NCBI GenBank assembly: GCA_012295275.1
Contig: CM022673.1
Coordinates: forward strand, 26,546,761-26,610,760
Source of the DNA: Chrysomallon squamiferum
Taxonomy: Eukaryota; Mollusca; Gastropoda; Neomphalida; Peltospiridae
Length of the DNA stretch: 64,000 nt
Reading direction: 5' to 3'
The notes under the pieces are model-generated. The model was not told the DNA's origin, made no database searches, and worked only from the letters and a program-made list of their open reading frames with translations. This document shows, one piece after another, positions 14,323-25,045 of the stretch. A program made the position numbers and the translations under genes. Every line of letters begins with the position of its first letter. The first letter of the stretch is position 1.

Positions 14323-15467
14323 CATTGTAAGAAGATATTCCAAACAACAAGGTTGTGTTTTGTGTTACAATATAAATTCCAAATACATTTCTGTGTTTAA
14401 TATTCCAGATACGGTTGTGATTATAATGAATGCAAATCTGATTTAATTAGCGTTAATTTTAATTATTAAATGTATTTAAGAAAGATTAATAATATGTGAA
14501 CTATTTTTGACCATTTTTGACAATTTATAAATTTAATATCTTTTATTATTATTATTGCTATTTATCTTTTTTATATATATATATATATATCTAAATTTAT
14601 ATATAAATTTTTCATTGATTTTTTGAAACTTTTGGATCAGTGCCTCACATTTTAAATTATTTATGATGGTAGGATTATGTGCAAACAACATTTTACAGGT
14701 TTTTTTTACAGTTAATATAATAAAAATACAGTAAAGCCAACACTAATTGTTTAACAGACAAAACAAATTTAAATCATTTTAAATCTGAATTAAATCATAC
14801 ATTTATTTTTAAAAACAGACAGACAGAAACAGATATACAAATGCATTCATACATACAGACACATATATACAATATACAGCACATATCCATAAATATAAAA
14901 AGAATAAATTACAGAATGAAAGTAGAATTTTTTTTTTTTTTTTTTTTTTTTAAATAAAACGGAAATTTTGTTAATTGTGCTCACATGGTATCATTTTACA
15001 CACATTTTGGGACATTTTGGCTTCCTTATTCTGTCACCATTTTTTGCTTTTGAATATTATGTCCTTGAGGTGTAAGTGTATGACCAGACCTGTAAACATT
15101 GTACATACTGATAGTGCAGAGCTCAGCTCAACTGCATCCTTCTGTGCATTTTCAACTTAACTAAATGCAAGTCACTTAATGGTATAATAAAGAACAATCA
15201 TATTAAACTGATTTTTTGTGTTTTATTTTTGCTTGAATATATAGTTTGCATGATTATTATTATTATTATTATTATTGTTATTCGGGTTCCATATGCTTGT
15301 TAAAAATAATGTTTTCCTGTTTGAGAGAAGGTGCATTTCGAAGTATCTTGCTGTCAGTTTACCATAATACTGCTAACGAATGGTTGTGTCGAGTTTTTCA
15401 TTTTGAAAATTTGATAGACACCTAACTAATAAAGTAGATGGATATTTTAACTGTTCTTGTGTTGAAA

Positions 15468-15498
<31 letters not shown>

Positions 15499-15795
15499 AT
15501 TACAATCAAATCCGGAAGAAAGAAAAAGAAAAAAAAAAGAAAAAAAAAGAAGATAAAAAAGAAAACACTAAAATCGAGAAAAAGTCACGCTGTGATCCCC
15601 AGCTGTTGACGAAGGTTGACATTTTCACGCAGAAATGTTAATCAAGACGTTTTAAACCAAATCCACGGGGTTTTCCACTCTTGACATTTGTGTAATAATC
15701 TTTGATTTGCAGCGCAGTTTGTACGTTCATCTTTACAATAAAATACAAGTTATATATTGTATGTGTACGTATACATTATTTGTCTAGATATTCCC

Positions 15796-15833
<38 letters not shown>

Positions 15834-16418
15834 TTTCGTTTCACGTTCAAGCTGAGTCTTTGTAGCTGAAATTTTCTCCAAATTGAATCACGTGTTTCCA
15901 GCACTTAATGTTGTGAATAGTTAAAGTAACAAAAAAAAAATTAAAAATTAACAACATTTTAAAACTTTATTTTTTTTTTTTTTTATTTATAGAAATTAAA
16001 TAACGTTGGTGTTGAGCGGTATTGTATGACACTATGTTAGAAAACGTAAAACAGGCTAACGTATCTTCTTTCAGTAAGTAGTTCTCGTCTGCTGTTAAAA
16101 CATAGCTGGAAAAAAAAAGCGGGAAAAACGAGAAATTCATTCAAATAAATTACAAGAAGTACGGTTGAAATTATTTTCTTATAATTAATGAATTAACTGC
16201 TATTCTTTGACATTATTGTTTAATACGAAAAAGTACATAGATTTAAAAAAAAAAAAAAAAAAAAAAAGTTTTTTTTTTTTTTTTTCTGTTTTGTTAGTGT
16301 TTTCTTTTATTTATTTTTTTCTTAAATATTTTTCTTCTTCTTCTTCTTCTTCTTATTATTATTATTTAAACGGCACAAACATCATTCAGATTTACCATGT
16401 CTGAAATTATAATTAATA
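14323..16418. other. Intergenic AT-rich DNA
   Basis: No supported gene. It holds (AT)n near 14573-14590, (AAAT)n at about 15469-15500, long T runs near 15800-15830 and 16266-16285, and a (TTC)n block at 16331-16353. The far end approaches the 3' end of the minus-strand His-rich peptide gene. Confidence 0.7.
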
Positions 16419-16424
16419 TTTATT
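16419..16424 (-). terminator. Candidate poly(A) signal of the His-rich peptide gene
   Basis: TTTATT on the plus strand reads AATAAA on the minus strand, about 50 bases past the stop codon of the His/Cys-rich peptide gene. It is the nearest canonical hexamer downstream. Confidence 0.5.
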
Positions 16425-16475
16425 TTTAATAATAATAATAATAATAATAATTTGTTACCGTTATAATATTCCCGT

Positions 16476-16706
16476 TTATCTGTCGCAGTGTTCTTCGTGA
16501 TGGTGATGGTGTTCATCGTGATGGTGATGATGATGTTCTTCATGATGATGATGGTGATGATGATGATGATGATGTTCCTCATGACAGTGTTCATGGTGAC
16601 AACATTTACAACATGCTTCACCCATGCCTATTAGAATCGCTGAAACTAAACAATGAATATTTTTTATTACGTAGATAAAATTTTCAAATGCTGTATTGAA
16701 TGTAAA

Positions 16707-16780
<74 letters not shown>

Positions 16781-17277
16781 AGGATATATCTATAAATACA
16801 GGGAAGTCAAAATAAAAAATAGTTTCATCATACAGTAATTTTTATAAAATACGCTAGTGAAATTTATATAAAAATGAATTAAATGAAATTTAATTTTTTT
16901 TTTGGATAATAAACGATAAAATAAAAATACAAATCTAAGCCTGCGTAAATGTTACCTTTTTGAAATTAAGTATTATAATTTTTTTTTTTTTTTTTTTTTT
17001 TATCTTGTTAAATATATAGATTTAAGAATTAAAAAAAATAAAATAAAATAAAATAAAATAAAATAAATAAAAGGTGTCGATTCAAGTTTACTCGTTCTCT
17101 ATTTTTATACTGTAACCGATTACGTATCCTAGCAACAGTGTCGTTCACCGTCTTGTTGTTAAATAATTTCACGTCACTAAATAGTTAGGACATATCTTAT
17201 CTTAATTTTGTTGGTATGGGCAATCAGAGAAACAAGGAAGGACAGAGATAAATAGATAGACAGACAGACAAGTAATC

Positions 17278-17321
<44 letters not shown>

Positions 17322-17414
17322 TTATAAAAAGATAAATATCGATATTCATTTAAAAAATAATGTTTAAAGTATTTACTTACATATCAGCGAAATAAAAATC
17401 TTCGTCATATTCAT
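16476..17414 (-). CDS. Secreted His/Cys-rich small peptide (two exons)
   Basis: Coding exons are 17414-17381 and 16639-16476, with the intron at 17380-16640. The donor is a perfect GTAAGT, the acceptor is TTTAGTTTCAG, and the split codon T|CG gives Ser. The product is 65 residues. Residues 1-20 (MNMTKIFISL, then ISILIGMGEA) form a typical signal peptide, with cleavage likely just before Cys21. The mature part starts CCKCCHHEHCHEE, followed by runs of 11, 6 and 5 histidines separated by EE or DE pairs, and ends EEHCDR. That is 27 His and 6 Cys in about 45 residues. The His runs use mixed CAT and CAC codons and acidic pairs punctuate them, so this is not a pure microsatellite. I infer a secreted Zn, Cu or Ni ligand or an extracellular matrix or antimicrobial peptide; I know no exact family. 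The overlapping 79-residue ORF rich in Ile and Thr is a frame shadow. A TATA box lies about 80 bases upstream of the ATG. Confidence 0.82.
16709..16777. repeat. (CT)n microsatellite in the His-rich peptide intron
   Basis: About 34 CT units on the plus strand, read as (GA)n in the minus-strand pre-mRNA, about 70 bases upstream of the acceptor. Confidence 0.95.
17285..17318. repeat. (GA)n microsatellite in the His-rich peptide intron
   Basis: About 17 GA units on the plus strand, read as (CT)n in the pre-mRNA, about 60 bases downstream of the donor. It is complementary to the tract at 16709-16777 of the same intron. Confidence 0.95.
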
Positions 17415-17490
17415 TGCTATTTTTTTGTTTTTGTAAATAAAAAAGCTAATGTTGTTTATGAAATTAACTTGATGTAAACAAACTGTCTGT

Positions 17491-17501
17491 GTTTTTATAT
17501 A
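17491..17501 (-). promoter_or_regulatory. TATA box of the His-rich peptide gene
   Basis: The minus strand reads TATATAAAAAC, a strong TATA match, 77 bases upstream of the initiator ATG at 17414. A start site about 30 bases on would leave a 5'UTR of about 50 bases. Such a TATA promoter suits a highly expressed secreted-peptide gene. Confidence 0.6.
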
Positions 17502-18103
17502 CACACAAATGTGTACTTGATCATCGGGACATTCGGCAAATTATCGATTGTTTCTTTATTTTTATTTTTTTTTCTTCCGGCTTTGTGGATCATGGTTAAC
17601 TTTTTTTTTTTGTTATTGTTTATTTTTTAATCTTTGATTTAGTTGATGCTTTTTTACTTCTGAAGACAATGGGCGGATTAAAAAAAAGTTTTTGTTTTAA
17701 ACGTTAAAATGTTTCTGTTTCCGTTTGAAAGTGTGACGCTGTTTCCTCTTTAGTTCATGTTATACTTATACCACTAACTATTTTATTTTATTTTATTTTA
17801 TTTTATTTATTTATTTTTTCTTTTCTTTTCATTTTCTTTTATTTTATTTTTTTAATTCGCACAACAGTAAATCCGACTAAACTGGTACTAAGCAATGACT
17901 ACAATCTTTATTTATTTATTTATTTTATTTTATTTAATTTAATTTAATTTAATTTAATTGTAATTTGAATATCAGTATACTACAAGAAAAATGTACTTAT
18001 CTTGATTAAATTTCCTTTTTAAATTTCGGAGACATTTTAGATACCCAATATCATTATCAAAAAAAAAAAAAAAAAAAAAAGAGAAAACGGTAACCCAACA
18101 GCG

Positions 18104-18105
<2 letters not shown>

Positions 18106-18198
<93 letters not shown>
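18106..18198. repeat. (CT)n microsatellite, about 93 bp
   Basis: Uninterrupted CT repeat. The Arg-Glu ORF on the minus strand is an artefact of it. Confidence 0.97.
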
Positions 18199-18201
<3 letters not shown>

Positions 18202-18619
18202 CACTTCTCTTGCTTTCATGTCTCTCTGTGTTTTCTTTCTTTCTTTCTTTCTGTCTTCATTTTGTGTTCATGCTATGTGTTTTCTTTATTTCTTCATTTT
18301 CATCTTGGGCGCTTTACAATGAAGGGACGAATACATTTATTTTATTAACAGTAGAAATTTTTTTTTTTATATGTTTAATATTCTTGTTACAGCTCTGTAA
18401 TCTGATTGATCCATTACTTTAATTGCCAGCACTTCTTACATCAAGCCTGTAACAAAAAATTAAAGTTCGTGAAGGTATTTATATATTCTAATAATAAGAT
18501 TTAAGATTACGTTTTTTTTTTTTTTTTTTTTTTAATCTGATGTTATTTGTACTTTAAAAAGATCTAAATCCTAGATACGACAAATAATATTAATAAATAA
18601 TTGAGAAATGATATAGTAT

Positions 18620-18762
18620 AATTATAATAATAAAAAGAATAAGAACAACAAAAGCAATAGTAGTTGTAGTTGTAATGGTAGTAATAGTAGTAGTTATACT
18701 AGTTTTGGTAATAGTGTTAGTGGTAATAGTAGAGTAGTAGTTGTAGTAGAGGCGGTAGTAGT
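18620..18762. repeat. Degenerate (TAG/TAA/TTG)n tract
   Basis: Imperfect GTA-type triplets (gtagtagttgtagt, ggtagtaatag) with point changes, the same style as the larger tract at 22591-23360. Confidence 0.85.
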
Positions 18763-19462
18763 GTCAGAATTCTCTCCCAAAACGGAGTATATTTGTTTTA
18801 ATAACTTTTACTAATTTTTAATAATGTTGTAATACTTAACATCATCTGATTAATAATCATTTGTGGTTTAAATCTGAAATACGTATTAAAAATATAATAT
18901 TAATATATAAAACAACAAATTAATCAGAAATAATCCAAATGAAATTTAAAATAATAACAATAATCTTTTTTTTTTTTCATTTTTTCATTTTTTTTTCTTT
19001 CTTTCTTTTTAAATTTTTTTTTATTACTTTTTCTTTTTTTTCAACTTTCTTTTTTCTTTTTTCATTTTTTATTATTATTTTTTTTTTTAATGTTATTTTT
19101 ATTAGTTAACAAGATACCGTTGTATCACATCAACATGCTCCCAGTTTTATCAAGATGCTGGAATTACTTTCACAATCTCATGACTTAAATTCGGTTGGTT
19201 TAGCCTTTAGGGATTTCATTCTTGAAAAAAAATAAAAAAAGTTTATTGACAAACACCGAACTGAAGACTATGGTTAGATAGGAACAGTTATTTCTGAAGA
19301 AATCCTGAAATCAATTTCATCAGAACGAAATCGAGGCTAACGTGACGAGTTTTTAACATGTCACTTTTTCTGGTTGCTATTTAAAACAGTCTTTGCATTC
19401 CGATATTGGAAGAAAAATACGAAATCTTTTATTTAACAAAGCACTGAATACTTTTTTATTTG

Positions 19463-19716
19463 TAATAATAATAATAATAATAAAATAACAAAAAACAACA
19501 ACAAAAAACAACAATGAAATCAACAATAAAAATAAAACAGCAACAAGATAAACAATAAAAACAACAATAACAACAATAATTATAATAAAATAAAACTAAT
19601 AAATAAAATAACAACAACAACAATAATAATAATAATAACAATTATAATAAAAACAACAACAACAACAACAACAAAAATAATAATAATAATAACAACAACA
19701 ACAATAATAATAATAA
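19463..19716. repeat. (AAT)n/(AAC)n compound tract
   Basis: About 250 bases of alternating AAT and AAC triplets. The poly-Leu/Tyr ORF on the minus strand is an artefact. Confidence 0.9.
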
Positions 19717-20163
19717 AGTCTACTGGCACATCAGGCAATTTTTTTTTCACGTTTTAATTCACTTTCTCTTAACTATTCAACTACTGAATGAACACAACTG
19801 TTATCCAAGCACACTGAAATTATTTATTTTCAAACATTTCAATCAAGTGACAGATTTTATTTAAAAATTTCACCTGGTAGGACCAAATAGACATTTAGTT
19901 TTAATCCAATCGAGAAAATGTCTGAACAAACAACATTTCTTATTTCTCGATCTTCAAAAAGAAACTTTTCAAGCTGCTAGACTATTATCCATACACGTAT
20001 ACACACACACATACACACGCACGCACGCAAATAATAAATATATATATTCTGATTCAGACGTATATGACTGGTATTCCTGATTTTCAACAGTTAACGTAAA
20101 CTTTGGATAGTTTGATAAACAGTAAATGTTTCTCAGTTGCTGATGAAGGTCACTTTAGTGAAA

Positions 20164-21273
20164 TCACAGATATTCCAGCGGGTTGGAACGGATGCCTGTA
20201 CTGCTCCTTCCAGGGACGCGACACGATTTGCAAGCGAACATCTTCAAGAACCTGCGCCTGAAGTTCCTGGCACTCAGGAAGTACAGGTAGAAGTTGACCG
20301 CGTGGCTCATATCGCACAGCAGGTACGCGCACTGTTTGAAGAGCCGCTTCCAGCCGTCAGCCGGGGTCAAAGGTCGCACGACCCAGTAGGCGTCGAGAAT
20401 GGAGAAGACGCAGATGGGCAGGATGAGCACGACGAACATGATGGACGCCGTCAGGAGCATCGCTGTCACCTGCAGGTGGAACAGCTGGCTGCGCGTGCAG
20501 CCGCTGTTGTTCGTGAGGATGACGTGCGTCATCAGCGAGTGGTGCACGTCTCTGATGATGAGGACGTTGAAGACGAAGAGGAGCGTGCACGGCACGAACG
20601 CGTACACCGTGGAGTCGATCCAGTACCACACCATCTGCGTGAAGTTCTTGTACACCTTCAGCATCCCGCACATCATGCGGTCGTAGCGCTCGTAGTAGAT
20701 GTAGGACGTCATCCAGACGACGGGCAGGTAGATGGAGAAGAGAACGAAGGCCACGAAGGAGACGCTGAGGGTCGCTTTGCGCATGCGGCAGCGTTTTGAG
20801 GAGGAGCGAGACAGGGGGTAGTGGACAGCGAGGAATCGCTCCACGGCCAGGAACACGAGGATCCAGTTCGACATCGCAACGAGAAAGTTTCCCAGGAAGA
20901 TCAGCGTCTTGCAGCCTTCGGGGCCCAGGGCGACGCCTTTCAGCGACAGCTGATGATACAGCAGCTTGACCGTGATGGCGAGGTTGTCCGCAATGGCTAG
21001 CAACAGGACGTAAAACGACGGCGGACCCACGGCGGCCATTTTGATTGTCGTTATGATGGTGGCAAGGTTGCCCGGAAATCCCAGAGCAAACACGAACCAC
21101 AGGTAGTTTATATTTATGTAGTGTTCCACCGTCATCAGTCGGCGAAATTCCTCGTCGGCGAAGTACGTGTTGTTTACGAAGAACTCAAAATAGGTGTTGT
21201 TTGTCAGTTTCTCGTCCGTGGTGCTGTAACAGTCGAAGCAGAACGTTTTGTTTTGCAGTTTGTTGTGAAACAT
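20164..21273 (-). CDS. Intronless orphan class-A (rhodopsin-like) peptide-type GPCR
   Basis: A single open frame of 369 residues from the ATG at 21271-21273; the frame continues upstream through TTG but has no earlier ATG. The N-terminus carries three N-X-T glycosylation sites (NKT and NNT twice). Seven hydrophobic segments lie near residues 57-78, 85-107, 112-136, 158-180, 216-240, 266-289 and 316-335. Class-A landmarks: GN in TM1, LAIAD in TM2, Cys111 before TM3 and Cys202 in extracellular loop 2 (likely disulfide), ILP in TM6, a basic helix 8 (RNFRRRF) and a CKSC palmitoylation candidate. Two motifs deviate: ERF replaces DRY, and NFYLY replaces NPxxY. These features fit the expanded orphan neuropeptide-type receptors of molluscs and annelids; the ligand cannot be told. 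The gene is GC-rich against AT-rich flanks, and lack of introns fits a retroposed origin. Overlapping ORFs in other frames are shadows. Confidence 0.9.
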   Translation of the reverse strand: MFHNKLQNKTFCFDCYSTTDEKLTNNTYFEFFVNNTYFADEEFRRLMTVEHYININYLWFVFALGFPGNLATIITTIKMAAVGPPSFYVLLLAIADNLAITVKLLYHQLSLKGVALGPEGCKTLIFLGNFLVAMSNWILVFLAVERFLAVHYPLSRSSSKRCRMRKATLSVSFVAFVLFSIYLPVVWMTSYIYYERYDRMMCGMLKVYKNFTQMVWYWIDSTVYAFVPCTLLFVFNVLIIRDVHHSLMTHVILTNNSGCTRSQLFHLQVTAMLLTASIMFVVLILPICVFSILDAYWVVRPLTPADGWKRLFKQCAYLLCDMSHAVNFYLYFLSARNFRRRFLKMFACKSCRVPGRSSTGIRSNPLEYL

Positions 21274-22590
21274 TTTGAAGAAAGTTAAAAGCAACCGTCA
21301 CTCCTCACGAGGTTTTTACTTAAGATTTTTTTATCCTGAATGCGAGTGTTACAAGGCGTGTCATTAGTTGTGCACGTAATGAAAAGGTCGTGTTCGCGTT
21401 TTCTTCGGGAGATTCCGACTACAAACTGGAACCGAATGTTGCAGGCAGACGTTCCGCTGATTGGTGAGACTGCATCACCTCTGTTTCATTACGCTGCTGT
21501 TTTAACCACGACTTTGACGTAGACACGAAATGGTTCTGAATTCAGTTCGTCCTTTTATCTGTAAAAAAGGAGATAAGAAAAAGAAATGAAATCCAAACCT
21601 CTGAGAAATAGTAATTTTTATATCTATTTAAATGATAATAGTAGTAGTAGTAGCAGCAGTAATCATAATCATATCAATAATAATAATTAATACAAATATA
21701 TTCTCTTCGAATACTATGTTTAATTTATTTATGAAATCTATCGACCAATCTTTGTTAATAACAAATTTATATAGATATATATGTAACAACGTCAATAGTA
21801 GAGTAGTAATAACAATATCACCACCACCAACAACAACAATAATAATAATAACAATGAAATAAATTCCGTATTTTACACCAATACATTACTCAATTTGTTC
21901 AGGTTTATTTTATATTCTTAAAAAAAATAAAAACCAAAAAACCCCTCAAAAAACAAAAACAGAGAGAGTGAATATTTTATTGTTGTGTACTTTTATTTAA
22001 AAATTGGGATAAAAAACAAAAAAAAAAAATAAAAAATAAAAAATAAAATTGGTTGATGATATAAAAAATAACGATGATAGTGATGAAAAATAAATAAATA
22101 GATAAATAAAAACAAAAAAGTAATTTTTTTTTATTTGTTTGTTTTTTTTTTTTTTAAATTTCTATAGCCTATTAATGAACAGCGAAAAGAAAAGGGAGAT
22201 TACTCTTTAACAGAAACACGACAGTTTATATTAAGTGGAAAGATAACGTAAGTTTTAAATAAATTGGTTATTATTATTATTATTATTATTAACGCAGATG
22301 AAATGATGACACATCCTAAATTAACTTTATGAATGTTTTTGTTCGTTTTCAATTTTAATGACTGACACTTTTTGTTCGTTTTGATTCCTTCCGCGAAACT
22401 ATGACACTAGAGTCATATTTTAGCAATTATTTACAGCGGTGGATATTTTAATCTGTATTAGATATTTATAACGTCAACACGAGAATGTGTATCGCCTTTC
22501 TGTGTGCAATGAAATTAGTTTTATTATGAGACTGTAATAAAAGGTTTAGAGTCGTTTTACAAAGTCTCCAGTTTTATGACAAGTTTGGAA
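21274..22590. other. Upstream region of the GPCR and intergenic DNA
   Basis: The first 250 bases or so (to about 21550) are less AT-rich and probably hold the receptor's 5'UTR and promoter, though I see no clear TATA box. Beyond that are triplet tracts near 21640-21690 and 21830-21855, A/T-rich stretches and (ATT)n at 22269-22291. No gene seen. Confidence 0.55.
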
Positions 22591-22644
22591 TAACAACAAC
22601 TACTACTACTACGATAATAATAGTAACAACAACAACAACACAAC

Positions 22645-22693
<49 letters not shown>

Positions 22694-22807
22694 GTAGTAG
22701 CAATAGCAGAAGTAGTAGTAGTAGTAGTGGTAGTAGTAATAGTGGCGATGGTGGTAATGGAATTAGTGGTGGGATTAAATCTTAGTTGCAGTAGTAGTAG
22801 TAGTAAC

Positions 22808-22844
<37 letters not shown>

Positions 22845-23360
22845 GTAGCAGTAGTAACAGTAATAGTAATAGTTGTAGTAGTAACAGAAGTGATAGCAGC
22901 AGTAGTAGCAGTAACAACAATAATAGTAATAGTAATAATAATAATAGCTGTAGTTGTTGTAGTAGTAGTAGTAGAGGTAGCAGAAGTAGAAGGTGTAGTG
23001 GTATGGTTGTGATGTTGTGATGGTTGTAGTAAAAGCAGTAGTAGTCACGGATGACTTAGTAACAACAGAAGATGCGACAGTGATAGTTGTAGTCATGGTA
23101 ACGGTATAAAAAAATAAAAAATAAAAACAGTAATAACAGTCGTAATAGTAACAGAAGCAATAGCTGTAGCCGTAGCCATAGTTGTAGCGGTAGTAAAAGT
23201 AGTGTTAGTAGTAGTAGTAGTAGTAGTAATAGTGACAATAGAAAGAGTAGTAGTAGTAGTAGTAGTTGCAGTAGTAATAGTAACAGTGATAGCAGCAGCA
23301 GCAGTAGTAGTAGTAGTGTTGATGATGGCATTGATGGAGTTGTAGTAGTAGTAACATTAG
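22591..23360. repeat. 770-bp degenerate trinucleotide (RTA/RCA) tract
   Basis: Almost continuous triplets of AAT, AAC, TAG, CAG and GTG types. All triplets stay largely in register for the whole length, so all frames show long fake ORFs of poly-Leu, poly-Tyr, poly-Ser or poly-Asn. No codon bias or splice structure suggests real coding. Confidence 0.9.
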
Positions 23361-23651
23361 TAAAAACCTAACAGATATAATCTTTCTATTTCGAAGGGAA
23401 GAAATGTTAGAACGAGAAATCATTATAAAAAAAAAAAAAAAAATAAAAATAACAACAAATTATTATAAATACGTTGCATGCAAATGGATTAGTTTAATGA
23501 CGAGATTTTGTCTTTTAATTACATAAAAAATCGAAATTTCGAAAGGAAACTCGGTGCGGATGTTTTGATCAAATCTTCATTATCAGATTCAGGCCAAGAA
23601 TCACGCAAACACGATAAGGAGTCACCCACTAATCGAATAACACAGAATGTA

Positions 23652-23959
23652 CAGGTTTATCAGGGACCGGAAGTGTTTCGGTATATTTCGGAATATTTCG
23701 GAATATTTCGTAATTTGGAATATAAGGAGATAGCACAAGAATAGAATCTATGTCTAAATAAGAATTCCATTTATTTTTCTTGTACACAGATAGTCTGCAG
23801 AGTTTTTTTTAAATAATATTTTTAATATATTTGTACATAAAACGCGGTTTGTATATGCAAAAATAAAAGTCGGAAACTGAAAGATATTATTATTTCCGCT
23901 GCTCGGAAAAAGATTTGGTTTTTTTTTCGGAGCTTTTCGGATAAATGTTCCTCAACCTG
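23652..23959. mobile_element. Second Tigger-like (TcMar/pogo) non-autonomous element
   Basis: The left end reads CAGGTTTATCAGGGACCGGA, preceded by TA. The reverse complement of the right end reads CAGGTTGAGGAACATTTATC. The interior has TTTCGGAATATTTCGGAATA-like runs near the left and TCGGAGCTTTTCGGAT at the right, the pattern I recall from vertebrate Tigger3/4-type elements (GGACCAGAAGTGTTTCGGAT and CGGATTAGGGATGCTCAACC). It is 308 bases long with no transposase. It differs from the copy at 13904-14322, so two subfamilies are present. Confidence 0.6.
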
Positions 23960-24387
23960 TTTAGCTTAGGACAAACATATTTAATTATTTGTTTGTCTCA
24001 TTTAATATTTTGTACCGCAAATCATGTATAGTTTTTTTTTTTTTTTTTTACCAGGATCTTTAGAGTATTAATAAAAGAGATTTTCATGGGTGTTTTTTTT
24101 TGTACGATTTATCCTTTTATGTTCAGGATAAAGGAATCAATCAATATTTGTTTAATGAAACTTCACCGCATTTTCATACCAGCGGTGTTATATGATTAAG
24201 CATACGTTTCACGATATCATAAGAAAGCTCGTGCAACTGCATGGGCTGCTGTTTTCGATTGGCAACAAGAGATTTTATTACGTAAAGCAGCATATACCAC
24301 AGACAGTGATCAGTCACGAGACAGTGGCAGAACGGGAAATATACCTAATTAGCAAAACTCCGGCGTCTATCACCTATCACACCCACT

Positions 24388-24420
<33 letters not shown>

Positions 24421-25045
24421 GTCTTGCTGGCGAATATGTGTTTGCAGACGGCAACCTGAGAGATAATTTCCTGAACACTGATAGCATATTCCAGACAACA
24501 ACTGGAATTATTTTTCCATTTCCATTCTTTGTCAGTAGGAGCTGTAAAAGCCGTTGGACAAAAAGGAAAGCCTGTAATTAGTTATGAAGCGTACAGTCGC
24601 TAAAAAAAAACGCGCTTTGGGGTTAAATAATTACCATCAGGAGCATAAAGCTGTCTCGCTGAAGTGCTCATTATGGCTTCTCATTGCTTGTTTGTGTTTC
24701 CTTTCGCGATTACAAGGACTGCGACGGGTTCGTCATGTAAACAATTTCACGCTCGAGACCTTTTCACGCCATAATGGCTGCCTCGTCACAGTCCATTCAC
24801 ACTAAACTGTCTCTTCAGACTGATATGTGCGCATGCGGCTCTCTGTTCATTCAGCAGTTCATTATGGAGATGTTCTGAACACGCTTGTTCATCCACTAGT
24901 CTTTTAAACTACAGTCTCTGTAGAATTTGGACACTTCGTTTCAATTTTCTTTTCACTTGTTTGGTCCCTCTTCTCAGTGTAATATATTCTTTGTAAAACA
25001 TTAAAGTGACGTCATGCAAGTGTCTTTACACCATAGGTTTCACAT
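23960..25045. other. Intergenic DNA, moderate GC, no gene recognised
   Basis: ORFs of about 75 codons exist (24192-24419, 24584-24805) but lack recognisable domains, and the first ends in a poly-T run. A palindromic CRE-type TGACGTCA lies at 25007-25014, just before the minisatellite. Confidence 0.5.

Larger units (their letters stand above)
17502..20163. other. Intergenic DNA with simple repeats
   Basis: No gene recognised. It contains (ATTTT)n near 17782-17815, (TTAAT)n near 17930-17958, a (CT)n tract, two trinucleotide tracts (listed separately) and a T-rich stretch at 18967-19090. The end nearest the receptor holds minus-strand AATAAA candidates (for example 19823-19828) that could end its transcript. 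Confidence 0.65.

Noticed and set aside
16382-16621. 79-codon minus ORF rich in Ile, Thr and Leu
   Set aside because: It is a different frame over the His-rich exon and the (AAT)n tract. The spliced frame with a signal peptide explains the same DNA better.
20137-20799. 220-codon plus-strand ORF rich in His, Val, Glu and Arg
   Set aside because: Antisense shadow of the GC-rich GPCR; no motif, whereas the minus frame has all class-A landmarks.
20357-21100. 247-codon minus ORF in a second frame
   Set aside because: Frame shadow of the same GPCR, Arg/His/Pro-biased as expected from GC-rich DNA read out of frame.
22609-23423. Several long poly-Leu, poly-Ser, poly-Asn and poly-Tyr ORFs
   Set aside because: Products of the trinucleotide tract in every frame; no coding evidence.
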